Assembly: GCF_014171475.1 (NCBI RefSeq)
Contig: NZ_CP048817.1
Location: 1,178,001 to 1,242,000 of the forward strand
Source of the DNA: Sphingomonas sp. So64.6b
Lineage (GTDB): Bacteria > Pseudomonadota > Alphaproteobacteria > Sphingomonadales > Sphingomonadaceae
Reading direction: 5' to 3'
DNA: 64,000 nucleotides
In this document: positions 26,892 to 35,235 of the stretch, piece by piece
How the letters are laid out: each line of letters starts with the position of its first letter
How positions within the stretch are numbered: position 1 is the first letter of the stretch
The notes under the pieces: model-generated
The model's input: the letters and a program-made list of their open reading frames with translations, nothing else
What the model was told of the DNA's origin: nothing
The model's database searches: none
Position numbers and translations under genes: made by a program

Positions 26892-27404
26892 ATGCCGGAT
26901 TCAAACAACCAGGACGCAATCGCTCTTCTCAAGGCAGACCACCGCACGGTGGAGGAACTGTTCGAACAGTTTGAAGGCGCAACCAGCGCCTCGAAGAAGC
27001 AAAAGATCGCGATGCAAGTGTGCATGGAACTGACGGTTCACGCCACAATCGAGGAGGAGATCTTCTATCCAGCCTGTGAGGGGCATGTGGAGGAAGATTT
27101 GCTCAAGGAAGCCTATGTCGAGCATGACGGCGCCAAGGTATTGATCGCCGAGATCGAGGCGGGCAGCCCCGACGACGATTATTACGACGCCAAGGTGAAG
27201 GTGCTGTCCGAACAGATCGAGCACCATGTCAGAGAAGAAGAGGCGCGGATGGAGGGCATGTTCAGCCAGGCGCGCAAGGCTGGCCTCGATATGGATGCGC
27301 TGGGCGAGCAATTGCGCGCGCGCAAGGAGGAACTGGTCGCCACTTATAAGGCGAGCGGCTTGCCCAAGCCGGAACTGGCGACTTTTACCGAGACAACCGT
27401 CTGA
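26892..27404 (+). CDS. Hemerythrin HHE domain protein
   Basis: This 170-residue four-helix protein has the di-iron ligand pattern of hemerythrins: DHRTVEELF, HATIEEEIFYP, EHDGAK and HHVREEEARM. Bacterial HHE proteins bind O2 or NO, or act in iron-sulfur repair or oxidative stress. The particular role here is unknown. The ATG at 26892 follows AATAGGGAGATTTCAC, with a good GGGAG site. It stands alone. Confidence 0.9.
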   Translation: MPDSNNQDAIALLKADHRTVEELFEQFEGATSASKKQKIAMQVCMELTVHATIEEEIFYPACEGHVEEDLLKEAYVEHDGAKVLIAEIEAGSPDDDYYDAKVKVLSEQIEHHVREEEARMEGMFSQARKAGLDMDALGEQLRARKEELVATYKASGLPKPELATFTETTV

Positions 27405-27490
27405 CGCTTTGAGACGGTTCGCGGGGCGCTAGCCGCTACTGGATCGACTGGTAAAGCGCGCCAGCGACGCATAGCGGCGTCGCTGGCGCG

Positions 27491-27799
27491 TCAACCCCAT
27501 CCGTCCCGGCGAACCGGCTCCCACATCGCGATGTCCCTGTCGCGCGTGAGCAGGGTCGGCAGCGCGGCGTGCCATGCCGTGCGATACGGGCGCTGCAGTT
27601 GGACGTCGAGCACGTCCTGATGGCTGTCCCAGGTTTCGTACAGCATATAGCGATACGGAGACGACGGGTCGCGATGAAGCGCAGCCTGGCGGAACATTGG
27701 TTCCGCGCGCATCGCGTCGAGTACGCCGTTCAGCAATGACAGAAAGCGATCATGCTCGGCCGGCAGGACATCGAAGATGATCGTGTAGGTGATGGCCAT
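27491..27799 (-). CDS. Antibiotic biosynthesis monooxygenase (ABM) domain protein
   Basis: This 102-residue dimeric ferredoxin-like-fold protein has the ABM pattern: opening strand TYTIIFDVLP, EPMFRQAALHRDP, then YMLYETWDSHQDVLDVQLQRPY. Related proteins include YgiN-type quinol monooxygenases and heme-degrading enzymes. Without Asn/Trp heme residues clearly placed, a simple quinone or stress role is more likely. The ATG at 27799 gives the standard length. It is divergent from the DUF2867 gene. Confidence 0.8.
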   Translation of the reverse strand: MAITYTIIFDVLPAEHDRFLSLLNGVLDAMRAEPMFRQAALHRDPSSPYRYMLYETWDSHQDVLDVQLQRPYRTAWHAALPTLLTRDRDIAMWEPVRRDGWG

Positions 27800-27946
27800 G
27801 CGCTTCGCTCCATTGCGTTGAATTCGCAGTGCAGATGCGATGGCCGCGCGGAGACGTCGATTACCCGGCAGGTTATGGCGTGCACCGCGCAGCCGCTGCC
27901 GCGCGAAACCGGCGACGATCGGATAAGGCCATGATAGGGTGCGGAT

Positions 27947-28486
27947 ATGAGCCGGGCCAGCGCCGTTCCTGCACCGACCGCCAGCGCGCTCGCGCCGCTT
28001 TATCCCGGCGCGCACCTGCTCGATGCCTATGCGATCGTGCTGTCAGCCGATGCGACCGACGATATCGATGCACTGACCCGCACCGTGCTGGCACAGCCGG
28101 CGGGGTGGATACGCGCGCTGATGCGAGTGCGCGATGCGGTGATGCGCCTGGTCGGGGTCAAGTCGTCGCGCGAGATCGCCGCCGCCGATCGCGCTCGCGG
28201 CGGGGAGCAGATCGGCTTCTTCCCGGTGCGGTCACGTGCCGCCGGCGAACTGGTCGTCGGTGAGGACGACCGGCATCTCGATTTTCGCAGCTCGATCATG
28301 GTGCGCGCCGATGCTGCCGGTGAGGGGCGTGTGTTGATCGCGACGACAGTGGTGCATTGCCACGGCCGGCTTGGCCGCGTTTATCTGGCCGTCATCGCAC
28401 CGTTCCACCGTGCGATCGTGCGCGCCAATCTGGATCGCGCCGCCCGGCGCGGCTGGCCACGGAAAGACGGGAGGCACCATCCATGA
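27947..28486 (+). CDS. DUF2867 family protein
   Basis: The protein has 179 residues. Segments such as [39 protein letters not shown] and the ending [14 protein letters not shown] match DUF2867 proteins. The family is thought to have a lipid-cavity-like fold and is often seen near short-chain oxidoreductases. The stop overlaps the next start by four bases (ATGA at 28483), so it is co-translated with a small membrane protein. Function unknown. Confidence 0.7.
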   Translation: MSRASAVPAPTASALAPLYPGAHLLDAYAIVLSADATDDIDALTRTVLAQPAGWIRALMRVRDAVMRLVGVKSSREIAAADRARGGEQIGFFPVRSRAAGELVVGEDDRHLDFRSSIMVRADAAGEGRVLIATTVVHCHGRLGRVYLAVIAPFHRAIVRANLDRAARRGWPRKDGRHHP

Positions 28487-29151
28487 GCTTCGTACAGTTT
28501 CTCAAATCGCTCGACGATTTCCTGTACGAGGTGATGACCTGGTTGATCTTTTACCCGATCACCATGTGGCGAACATTGCGGCGTCCGCTGGCGATGATGA
28601 ATTATGCCGACACCGAACTCGGCGACAACGTGGAGCAGCAATATACCGATACGCTGAGCCCGCCGCTGTTCCTGCTGCTGACTCTGCTCCTGTCGCATGT
28701 GATCGAACTCGCGCTGGTCGGCGAGAACCCGATCGTGAAGGACAATCAGGGCGTATCGATGCTGATCTCCGACGATACCAGCCTGTTGGTGATGCGGCTG
28801 GTGATGTTCAGCATCTTCCCGCTGATCATGGCCGCGGGATTGTTACGTCGCCAGCGTACGCCGTTCACCCGCGATACGCTTAAACAACCCTTTTACAGCC
28901 AGTGCTATGTCGCCGCGCCGTTCGCTTTCTTGGTCGGTTTCGCGGCGACCATCGCGCAATGCCATTGGACCTGGTCGGGCCTGGCCGCGCTGGCGATCAT
29001 TGCGGTCGCGTTCATCTGGTACGGCACGCTGCAGTCGCGCTGGTTCGCGATCCATCTCAAGACAAGCGCATTGCACGGTTTCGGCATCGCTTCGATCGGA
29101 ATGCTGGAATGCGTCCTGCTCTCCGCGCTGTTGGTGCCGATCTTTTCCTGA
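28483..29151 (+). CDS. Putative permease, polytopic membrane protein
   Basis: This 222-residue protein has about four to five hydrophobic helices: [12 protein letters not shown] (short), [59 protein letters not shown], and two closing helices. It resembles Yip1-like small permeases seen in proteobacteria, with no assigned substrate. It is coupled to the DUF2867 gene by a four-base overlap and converges with the speD-like gene 4 bases away. Confidence 0.7.
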   Translation: MSFVQFLKSLDDFLYEVMTWLIFYPITMWRTLRRPLAMMNYADTELGDNVEQQYTDTLSPPLFLLLTLLLSHVIELALVGENPIVKDNQGVSMLISDDTSLLVMRLVMFSIFPLIMAAGLLRRQRTPFTRDTLKQPFYSQCYVAAPFAFLVGFAATIAQCHWTWSGLAALAIIAVAFIWYGTLQSRWFAIHLKTSALHGFGIASIGMLECVLLSALLVPIFS

Positions 29152-29155
29152 ACGG

Positions 29156-29524
29156 TCAGGCGCGGGTCAGTACCGGCTCCACGCCATAGCCGCGCGACAG
29201 GCGTTGCTGCTCGTAACGCGTCGCGCCCAGCCCGCCGGCTAGCGTGGCCAGCGCCGCGTCGAGATCATGGCTGCGTCCGCACAGGAAGATGTCGGCCGCG
29301 GCATAATCGCGTTCCGGCCAGGTGTGGATCGAGATGTGCGATTCCGCGAGCATCGCCACACCGGTCACGCCCTGACCGACGCCGAAGCTGTGCAGGCGCA
29401 ATGCGAGCAAGGTCGCCCCCGCCGCCGCGACCGTATCGCGCAAGGTCGCCTCGACCCGGTCGATGTCGTCGAGTCCGGTACAGCCGAACAGATCGATCAG
29501 GAGATGAGTGCCGGTGAAATCCAC
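29156..29524 (-). CDS. speD: S-adenosylmethionine decarboxylase proenzyme (SpeH type)
   Basis: This 122-residue single-domain AdoMetDC matches the short SpeH group. The self-cleavage site is LAESHISIHTWPE, with E61/S62 giving the pyruvoyl Ser, H67 as proton donor and C82 in FLCGR as catalytic acid. The product, decarboxylated AdoMet, is the aminopropyl donor for spermidine synthase. The gene lies downstream of a spermidine-synthase-like gene and an amine-oxidase-like gene. It is separated from the latter by a long hairpin (29562-29637). It converges with the permease gene. Confidence 0.92.
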   Translation of the reverse strand: MDFTGTHLLIDLFGCTGLDDIDRVEATLRDTVAAAGATLLALRLHSFGVGQGVTGVAMLAESHISIHTWPERDYAAADIFLCGRSHDLDAALATLAGGLGATRYEQQRLSRGYGVEPVLTRA

Positions 29525-29561
29525 GCGTTCGTCCTAGAGTCTTTGCGACTTACGTCGGTTC

Positions 29562-29637
29562 GGTGCCAGCCCGCTCCCTCCCGGCCACCCATTCAGGATA
29601 CGCTGTGGGTGGCCGGGAGGGGGAGCGGGCTGGCACC
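29562..29637. repeat. Long near-perfect inverted repeat between two polyamine genes
   Basis: Left arm 29562-29591 and right arm 29606-29637 pair over 30 positions, with a two-base bulge and a 14-base loop. It begins 7 bases beyond the stop of the FAD gene on the minus strand. No T run follows, so it is not a standard terminator. It may be a REP-type element or an RNA stabiliser that sets different levels for speD and the genes before it. Confidence 0.85.
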
Positions 29638-29643
29638 CTCTAT

Positions 29644-31269
29644 CTAGATCAACAAGTCACTATGCGGAATGCCGAGATACGCCATCGCATCCTGCGCGGC
29701 GAGCGTGCCGCGATAATGCGCTTCCTCGAACAGCGACAGGCCGCTCAGGTCGGAATGCGCGAAGAACAAGGGCGGCTGTGGCGCCGCGGCTTTCTCGCGC
29801 GCGCCGCTCCAGAAGAAACCCGGCGTCGGGCGGATCATCGCATGGCCCCAGCGCCACACGTCGATGCGCCGGATTGCGCCCTTGAGATCGGGATTGGTCT
29901 CGATCAGGTCGGCGCGCACCATGTCCTGCCAATGCTCGAGCGGCCGGTCGAGCAGTTCGCGCCGCGCGGCGGCCGGCGTCGTGTCGGACATTGCCATGTA
30001 CCAAGTGAGTACGGTCGGACCCGGCGTTGAAGCGAGCGATTGATGCGTGGCGACGACATAACCGAGCGACTTACTGGTCCAGGACACATTGTCCCAGGCA
30101 AGATCGAACCCCGCGCTGGCGGGCGCGCGGTCGACCGTGACATTGGCGACGATCCACGGCGCATAGCCGAACCCGGCCGCATCGGCGGTCCCGGCCGGCA
30201 GAACGCGCGCGGTGACGAAGTGCGGCATCGCCAGGATTACCGCGCGCGCCGTGATGCGTGTTCCGGTTCCGCTGGCGACATCGAAACTGTCGATCTCCAC
30301 TCCTGTTTTACCGGGCCGCACGCGGTGGATGATCTGGCCGCAAGTGAGATGGTCCTTGAGTCGCGCGGCCATGCGCCCGGCAAGATGAGCATTGCCCTCC
30401 GGCCAGGTGAGTACCGTATCCGCGCCGGCATTGGCCGAATGCTCGCGACGTCCCGCAAAATAATGGATCCCGGCCCAGGCCGATGTCTGGTCGGGTTCGG
30501 TGCCGTAATCGTCGCGACAGGCGTAACGGACATGACCGCGCAGCACCGGCGAGCGCCAGCCTTGCGCGTCGAGCCAGGCGGTGACGCTGAGCCGGTCGAG
30601 CGCCAGCAAGTCGGGATCGCGCGAACTCAGCTCCATCGGGATCGCGAAGGCCGGACGACCCGTCGCATCGCGGCGATCGCGAAATGACGCCATGGCGGCG
30701 AAGAATGCGTCGAGGTCGTGCTTGTCGGCCGGGGTCAGGCCGATCGTCGGCACCAGCCCCTCCTGCCATTTGCCGAGATGGAGCAAACGCTCATCGGGAT
30801 CGGAGACGAGTTGGTACGGATCGTAGAGCGGCTTGCTATCCTGCCAGCCGGTGACGATGCCGAGCCGTTCGAGCAGTCGCACCACGCCCTTGGTCTCTTC
30901 ATTGGGGATCGGCAGATAATGCGCGCCGAGTGGATAAGCCGATACGGCATTCTTGCCGCCGCGCGCATTACCGCCGGTGCGGTCCTCCAACTCGAACAGA
31001 CGGAAATCGGTCACGCCCGCATCGGCCAGCGCCCAGGCCGCCGACAGGCCAGCGACCCCGCCGCCGAGGATCGCGATATCCGTCCGGATCTCCGAGGTCG
31101 GAGCAGGGAAGGCGGCACCGTCACGTAAACGATGTCCGCGCGCGAAATCCGCGCCGGCCAATGTCCCGGGCATGATCGCCTCGTGCCCCTGCCACACCAT
31201 AGCGCCCGTGCCGATCGCGGCGGCGCCGGCGACCGATCCGGCAATCAGCGTGCGGCGGGAAACGCTCAC
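29644..31269 (-). CDS. FAD-dependent amine-oxidase-like protein with export signal
   Basis: About 541 residues from a GTG at 31269, which overlaps the stop of the preceding gene (GTGA). The N-terminus SRRTLIAGSVAGAAAIGTGA looks like a Tat signal (SRR-x-L), giving a periplasmic flavoprotein. The FAD Rossmann motif is ILGGGVAGLSAAWALADAG, with ELEDRTGGNARGG continuing the flavin amine oxidase/phytoene-desaturase pattern. C-terminal residues near SLFEEAHYRGTLAAQDAM complete FAD binding. Given the neighbouring aminopropyltransferase and AdoMetDC, a polyamine or amine substrate is likely, though unproven. Confidence 0.82.
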   Translation of the reverse strand: MSVSRRTLIAGSVAGAAAIGTGAMVWQGHEAIMPGTLAGADFARGHRLRDGAAFPAPTSEIRTDIAILGGGVAGLSAAWALADAGVTDFRLFELEDRTGGNARGGKNAVSAYPLGAHYLPIPNEETKGVVRLLERLGIVTGWQDSKPLYDPYQLVSDPDERLLHLGKWQEGLVPTIGLTPADKHDLDAFFAAMASFRDRRDATGRPAFAIPMELSSRDPDLLALDRLSVTAWLDAQGWRSPVLRGHVRYACRDDYGTEPDQTSAWAGIHYFAGRREHSANAGADTVLTWPEGNAHLAGRMAARLKDHLTCGQIIHRVRPGKTGVEIDSFDVASGTGTRITARAVILAMPHFVTARVLPAGTADAAGFGYAPWIVANVTVDRAPASAGFDLAWDNVSWTSKSLGYVVATHQSLASTPGPTVLTWYMAMSDTTPAAARRELLDRPLEHWQDMVRADLIETNPDLKGAIRRIDVWRWGHAMIRPTPGFFWSGAREKAAAPQPPLFFAHSDLSGLSLFEEAHYRGTLAAQDAMAYLGIPHSDLLI

Positions 31270-32822
31270 CCTTCGTACACGGACCATTCCGCCTCGAATT
31301 CACGCACCAGTGCCTGATTGTCGAGCCGGTTCACCGGCACCGCACGCCGCGCCATATCGGGTGGGAAGACAAAGGCGAGCCGGTCGGTCTGTGGAGTCAG
31401 GAAACGCAGGCCCGCGGGCAACGGCCCGGGCGTGCCGATCGGTCGATTGGACGCAAGCACGAAACCCCATTCGCCGAAGCTCGGCACGTAAACATGATAA
31501 CCGCGCGTGATAAGCCCGGCCGCCTCAAGCGTCGTCGCGACGGTCCAGTAAGCGCGGGGTGCAACCAGCGGTGAGGTGCTTTGCACACTGGCGACCGCGC
31601 CGGGAGCGAGCGCACGCGTCAGTTCCTTGTAGAAGCTGACGGTATAGAGTTTGCCGACCGCGAAATTGGTCGGATCGGGGAAATCGACCAGTACCGCATC
31701 GAAGGTCCGCGTGTTGGTGCGCAGCCAGCGAAACGCATCGGCGTTGATCACATGTACCTTGGTCGAGCGAAAGGCATAGTGATTGAGTGTGGCGAGCATG
31801 TCGCTGCGCGTGAACAAGGTGGTCATTTCGGGATCGAGATCGACCAGTGTGACCGATCGCACGCTTGGATATTTCAGCACTTCGCGCACCGCCAGGCCAT
31901 CGCCGCCGCCGAGTATCAGCACATCGCGTGGGGACTTGCTGCGCGACATCACCGGATGAACCAGCGCCTCATGATACCGATATTCGTCGCGCGAGGAGAA
32001 TTGCAGATTGCCGTTGAGATAGAGCCGCAGGTCGGTACCGCGTTTGGTCAGCACGACGCGCTGATAGGGGGTCGATGCCGCATACAGGATCGGCTCGCCA
32101 TAAGCCGCGACTTCGGCGGTGCGCTGCAGCTTTTCCGAACCCGCGAACCCGGCGGCGAGCGCCACCGCGACGAGGATCGCCGCGACCAGTTCGGTGCGCA
32201 GGCGGCGCCTGTCCGGCAGCATCATGATCAGCACGATGGCGATGCCGACATTGGCGAGGCCGAACAGGAAGCCGGTGCGCATCAGCCCGAGATGCGGCAC
32301 GAGCAGCAATGGAAAGAGCAGGGACGCAGCGAGCGCGCCGACATAATCGAAGGTCAGCACCTTCGACACCAGGTCGCCGAATTCGAGCCGATCCTTCAGG
32401 ATGCGCATCAGCAGCGGAATTTCCAGCCCGACCAGTGCGCCGATCACCAGCACCAGGCCATAAAGCGGAATGCGGAAGTCGGCGACGCGGTCGAACAGCA
32501 GGAACAGCACCGCCGCCGACGCCCCGCCGATCGCCGCGATCAGGATTTCCACGCGCACGAACACCGCGAGTTCATTGTCGCGGACATAGCGCGAGCACCA
32601 TGATCCGATGCCCATTGCGAACAGATAGGTGCCGATGACGATCGAGAATTGCGTGACGCTGTCGCCGAGCAGGTAACTGGCCAGCGTGCCGGCGAGCAGT
32701 TCGTAGATCAGCCCGCAGGTGGCGACGACGAATGCCGAAACGAGCAATGCGCCGCCGAGGCGCGTGGTCATGGGGGCGGGTGAGGAAGCGCCGGGTGCTC
32801 CCTCATCCATGGCAAACGTCAC
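31266..32822 (-). CDS. Polyamine aminopropyltransferase with N-terminal membrane domain
   Basis: The protein has 518 residues from a GTG that overlaps the DUF350 stop (GTGA). The first half has about seven helices (for example LLVSAFVVATCGLIYELLAG and IPLYGLVLVIGALVGLEIPLL). The second half is a spermidine-synthase fold with SSRDEYRYHEALVHP, VLILGGGDGLAVREVLKYP, LVDLDPEM and VLVDFPDP. It transfers an aminopropyl group from decarboxylated AdoMet. The membrane domain suggests action at the membrane or on a lipid-linked acceptor, which is inference. It is coupled to the FAD gene by another GTGA overlap. Confidence 0.88.
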   Translation of the reverse strand: MTFAMDEGAPGASSPAPMTTRLGGALLVSAFVVATCGLIYELLAGTLASYLLGDSVTQFSIVIGTYLFAMGIGSWCSRYVRDNELAVFVRVEILIAAIGGASAAVLFLLFDRVADFRIPLYGLVLVIGALVGLEIPLLMRILKDRLEFGDLVSKVLTFDYVGALAASLLFPLLLVPHLGLMRTGFLFGLANVGIAIVLIMMLPDRRRLRTELVAAILVAVALAAGFAGSEKLQRTAEVAAYGEPILYAASTPYQRVVLTKRGTDLRLYLNGNLQFSSRDEYRYHEALVHPVMSRSKSPRDVLILGGGDGLAVREVLKYPSVRSVTLVDLDPEMTTLFTRSDMLATLNHYAFRSTKVHVINADAFRWLRTNTRTFDAVLVDFPDPTNFAVGKLYTVSFYKELTRALAPGAVASVQSTSPLVAPRAYWTVATTLEAAGLITRGYHVYVPSFGEWGFVLASNRPIGTPGPLPAGLRFLTPQTDRLAFVFPPDMARRAVPVNRLDNQALVREFEAEWSVYEG

Positions 32823-33028
32823 CCATGGATTGCCGCCGCGATGATGATCGAGATGGCGATGGCAATGCCCGCGGCCATGTTGCCGAGCGCGACATTCTGG
32901 TTCTTGCAGATCTCACCCCATAGATCGACCGGGGTCAGTCGGTCCCACAGCCAGAAGCCGGCAACGAAAACGACCAGACCGAGTCCGGCATAGAGCAGGG
33001 TGGCGAGAAGGACGGTGCTGGACAGCAT
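32819..33028 (-). CDS. DUF350 family small membrane protein
   Basis: This 69-residue protein has two hydrophobic helices (LLATLLYAGLGLVVFVAGFWLW and VALGNMAAGIAIAISIIIAAA) and the NVALGNMAAG motif typical of DUF350 (YjfL-like). It carries a single DUF350 repeat instead of the usual two or more. The ATG at 33028 has AAAGGA upstream. The stop overlaps the GTG of the aminopropyltransferase. DUF350 genes recur beside polyamine and DUF4178 genes in envelope-stress type clusters. Confidence 0.88.
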   Translation of the reverse strand: MLSSTVLLATLLYAGLGLVVFVAGFWLWDRLTPVDLWGEICKNQNVALGNMAAGIAIAISIIIAAAIHG

Positions 33029-33071
33029 GAGCTATTCCTTTGCGCTGACGTGAAGGGGCTTTGGGAGAGTG

Positions 33072-33233
33072 TCATTTGTGCGTCGGGCCGATGATCGTGG
33101 AGCGGCCGCCGATACCGCCGATACCGCGCGCGCCGCCATCGGCGAAGGGCGAGAAACCGTCGCGTGACGCCACAACGAACAGCGCGACGACGCCAAGGCT
33201 GAACATGGCGTAGAGGATCGACATCCGGCTCAT
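33072..33233 (-). CDS. 53-residue single-pass membrane protein in the polyamine/DUF4178 cluster
   Basis: The frame from ATG 33233 to TGA 33072-33074 encodes MSRMSILYAMFSLGVVALFV, then VASRDGFSPFADGGARG, then a Gly-rich tail IGGIGGRSTIIGPTHK. It has one N-terminal membrane helix and a flexible Gly-rich tail facing the other side. Its start overlaps the stop of the upstream DUF4178 gene as ATGA, the same coupling used throughout the cluster. That is strong support for a real gene despite the size. A DUF350 gene follows after 43 bases. No family is recognised. Confidence 0.72.
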   Translation of the reverse strand: MSRMSILYAMFSLGVVALFVVASRDGFSPFADGGARGIGGIGGRSTIIGPTHK

Positions 33234-34564
33234 TCATCGTCCTCCGATCCGGTGACCGGCGCCATGCGCCGACGCTCGAAATTCCAGTGTTTGAACGTCG
33301 CGATGACCGGCCAGATCAGCAGCAGGAAAAGCGCCAGCGCGACATTGCCGCCGAACACGCCACCGCGCTCGACCGTGATACGCACCGGGATGGTCTCCGA
33401 CTGCGCGAAGATCGGCGTCGCGCCAAACACGCTGTTCGCTTGCCAGCGATGCCCGGTCGCCTCGACCACAAGATCATAGGAACCGCGCGGGATACTCGAC
33501 AGTCGTGTGTCGGGTCTGCTGTTGCCCTCGCTCCACGGGCCGTCGCTGTCGCGACCATGATAACTCTCCGCCGTCGCGTAGACGTCGAAGCTTTGCTGCG
33601 TGCGCCGGTCGACCAGCGAATAATCCAGCTCGATCCAGCTATTGTCGAGTTGCGGCACGTCCGCATGGATGCCGACTGCGCTGCTCTTCGCGGGCAGTTC
33701 GACCGGGCCGATCACTCTGGTCGTGGCCGCGCCGTCGAGCTGTACCGCGATTTCCGCGCTGGTCACCCGGCTGTGTCCGCTCGCGCCGATCGCAATGACG
33801 AACAAAGTGACGATCGCGACCAGGCCGATGATCAGCGCCTCGATCATTCGGCCGCGATACGGTGAAGGCTCATGTGGTGCCGGCGTACCGCCATTGTCGA
33901 CCGGACGGCGCGGCAGGCCGAACGCCGCTTCCGCTGCCCCACGGTCGAGCAGATCCGAACGGGTCCAGGTTCGCTCGCCGTCATTCTCCTCGCACGACAG
34001 CATCGTGCCGGGGCGGACGAAATCGGTCACCAGCACATGTTCGTCGACCGCGACGCGCCAGTAGAATTCGCCGACCACGAAATGAACCCAGGTGCCATAG
34101 GTCGAGCCGAAGCGACTATAGGCTTGCTCATCGACGGTGATCGCGCCGCCGGTATGATTGGGCAGCCGGTCCATCAGTAGGCCGAGGCTGAAGCGCCGCC
34201 CGTCATCGATCAGGAAAGCATAACCGCGATAGGGGTTGAACAGCAGATATTCCGCCCAGCCGGCCTCGCCGTCGCTACGCTCCATATAGCCGACCACCTC
34301 CCACGTCGTCCCGCGCAGATCGCCGCGCGTGCCGAGCGGAATCTCCGGCCGTTTCATCGCTTCGCTGGCCTGGGCGATGATGCGCAGCGCCGGGTCGGTC
34401 GCATCGAGCGTCGTGCCGCAATGTTCGCACACTAGCGATACGGTAATGCCCGCCGCACGCAATGCGATGGTTCCGCCGCAATTGGTGCAGGACAGCGCGC
34501 GGACGGTGGTGGCGGTCACCTCGGGAGATTTGGCCCAGGGAGATATGGGAGGAGCGCTGCTCAT
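33230..34564 (-). CDS. DUF4178 protein with zinc ribbon and two membrane helices
   Basis: The protein has 444 residues from ATG 34564, which overlaps the previous stop (ATGA). The N-terminal zinc ribbon has CTNCGG (about 29-32) and CEHCGT (about 49-52). A DUF4178 beta-rich domain follows (about 80-230) with LRGTTWEVVGYMERSDGE and WAEYLLFNPYRGYAFL. A membrane helix (IEALIIGLVAIVTLFVIAIG), a 140-residue domain outside the cytoplasm and a final helix (NVALALFLLLIWPVIATF) complete it. This looks like a membrane-spanning adaptor joining cytoplasmic and periplasmic parts. Function is unknown. Confidence 0.82.
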   Translation of the reverse strand: MSSAPPISPWAKSPEVTATTVRALSCTNCGGTIALRAAGITVSLVCEHCGTTLDATDPALRIIAQASEAMKRPEIPLGTRGDLRGTTWEVVGYMERSDGEAGWAEYLLFNPYRGYAFLIDDGRRFSLGLLMDRLPNHTGGAITVDEQAYSRFGSTYGTWVHFVVGEFYWRVAVDEHVLVTDFVRPGTMLSCEENDGERTWTRSDLLDRGAAEAAFGLPRRPVDNGGTPAPHEPSPYRGRMIEALIIGLVAIVTLFVIAIGASGHSRVTSAEIAVQLDGAATTRVIGPVELPAKSSAVGIHADVPQLDNSWIELDYSLVDRRTQQSFDVYATAESYHGRDSDGPWSEGNSRPDTRLSSIPRGSYDLVVEATGHRWQANSVFGATPIFAQSETIPVRITVERGGVFGGNVALALFLLLIWPVIATFKHWNFERRRMAPVTGSEDDE

Positions 34565-35232
34565 GCGGCGAATTGCGGCATTGGCCAGCCATCGAACGCG
34601 CGCAGATTGGTCGGCCGCAGATCGCCCAGGGTGACATAGCGTCCGGCATAAACGCTCACCTCGCCACCCTCCTTCTGCAAGCTCGCGCTCTGTCCGTCGC
34701 GCGCCATCAGGTCGACGCTGATGATCGTCAGCCCGTCCGGTGCGCTGAACGGCAATTCGCCCTCGCTGGCGACGCAGGTCACCTGCTTGATATCGGTCAC
34801 GCGATACTCGATTCCGTCGATCGTCGCGTCGGTGCCCAGTTCGATCGGCTGGTCGTCGCGCAACCTCTTGACCGCCTCGGTCCGGCCGGCGCCATGTTCG
34901 ACCGCGCGCAACAGCATATAGCGGCCCATCGCTTCGCCCAGCCACGCCGATGACCCGTCATCGAACAGCGCGAGCCACTCGTTCCAGGCCCCATCGCTCC
35001 AGCGCCAGCGGACGCGTCCGATCAGTTCGAAGCCCATCCCGCCATCGCTGCCGCGCGTGCCGATCTGCAACGGGCTGACATCCTCCGGCACCTCGGCGAC
35101 CTGCCCGATCACTTCGAGCTGGTCGCCGTTGCGCATCACCAGGCTGCGGCAATAGTCGCACACCTTGGCGGGCAGGTCGGCGGATCGAAAATGGATCGCC
35201 GCGCCGCAATTGGGACAGGTCGCGTCGAGCAC
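34561..35232 (-). CDS. Soluble DUF4178 protein with zinc ribbon
   Basis: The protein has 223 residues. The N-terminal zinc ribbon is CPNCGA (6-9) and CDYCRS (25-28). A DUF4178 domain follows with LIGRVRWRWSDGAWNEWLALF, and IELGTDATIDGIEYRVTDI begins a second beta region. It has no membrane helix. The start is 3 bases after the stop of the SPFH gene and its stop overlaps the next DUF4178 gene. Two unlike DUF4178 proteins in a row suggest a complex in which one is cytoplasmic and one membrane-bound. Confidence 0.82.
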   Translation of the reverse strand: MLDATCPNCGAAIHFRSADLPAKVCDYCRSLVMRNGDQLEVIGQVAEVPEDVSPLQIGTRGSDGGMGFELIGRVRWRWSDGAWNEWLALFDDGSSAWLGEAMGRYMLLRAVEHGAGRTEAVKRLRDDQPIELGTDATIDGIEYRVTDIKQVTCVASEGELPFSAPDGLTIISVDLMARDGQSASLQKEGGEVSVYAGRYVTLGDLRPTNLRAFDGWPMPQFAA

Positions 35233-35235
35233 GCC

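Noticed and set aside
31581..32603. Long plus-strand frame opposite the aminopropyltransferase
   Set aside because: The minus-strand frame has clear spermidine-synthase motifs; the opposite frame is a shadow rich in His, Gln and Arg.
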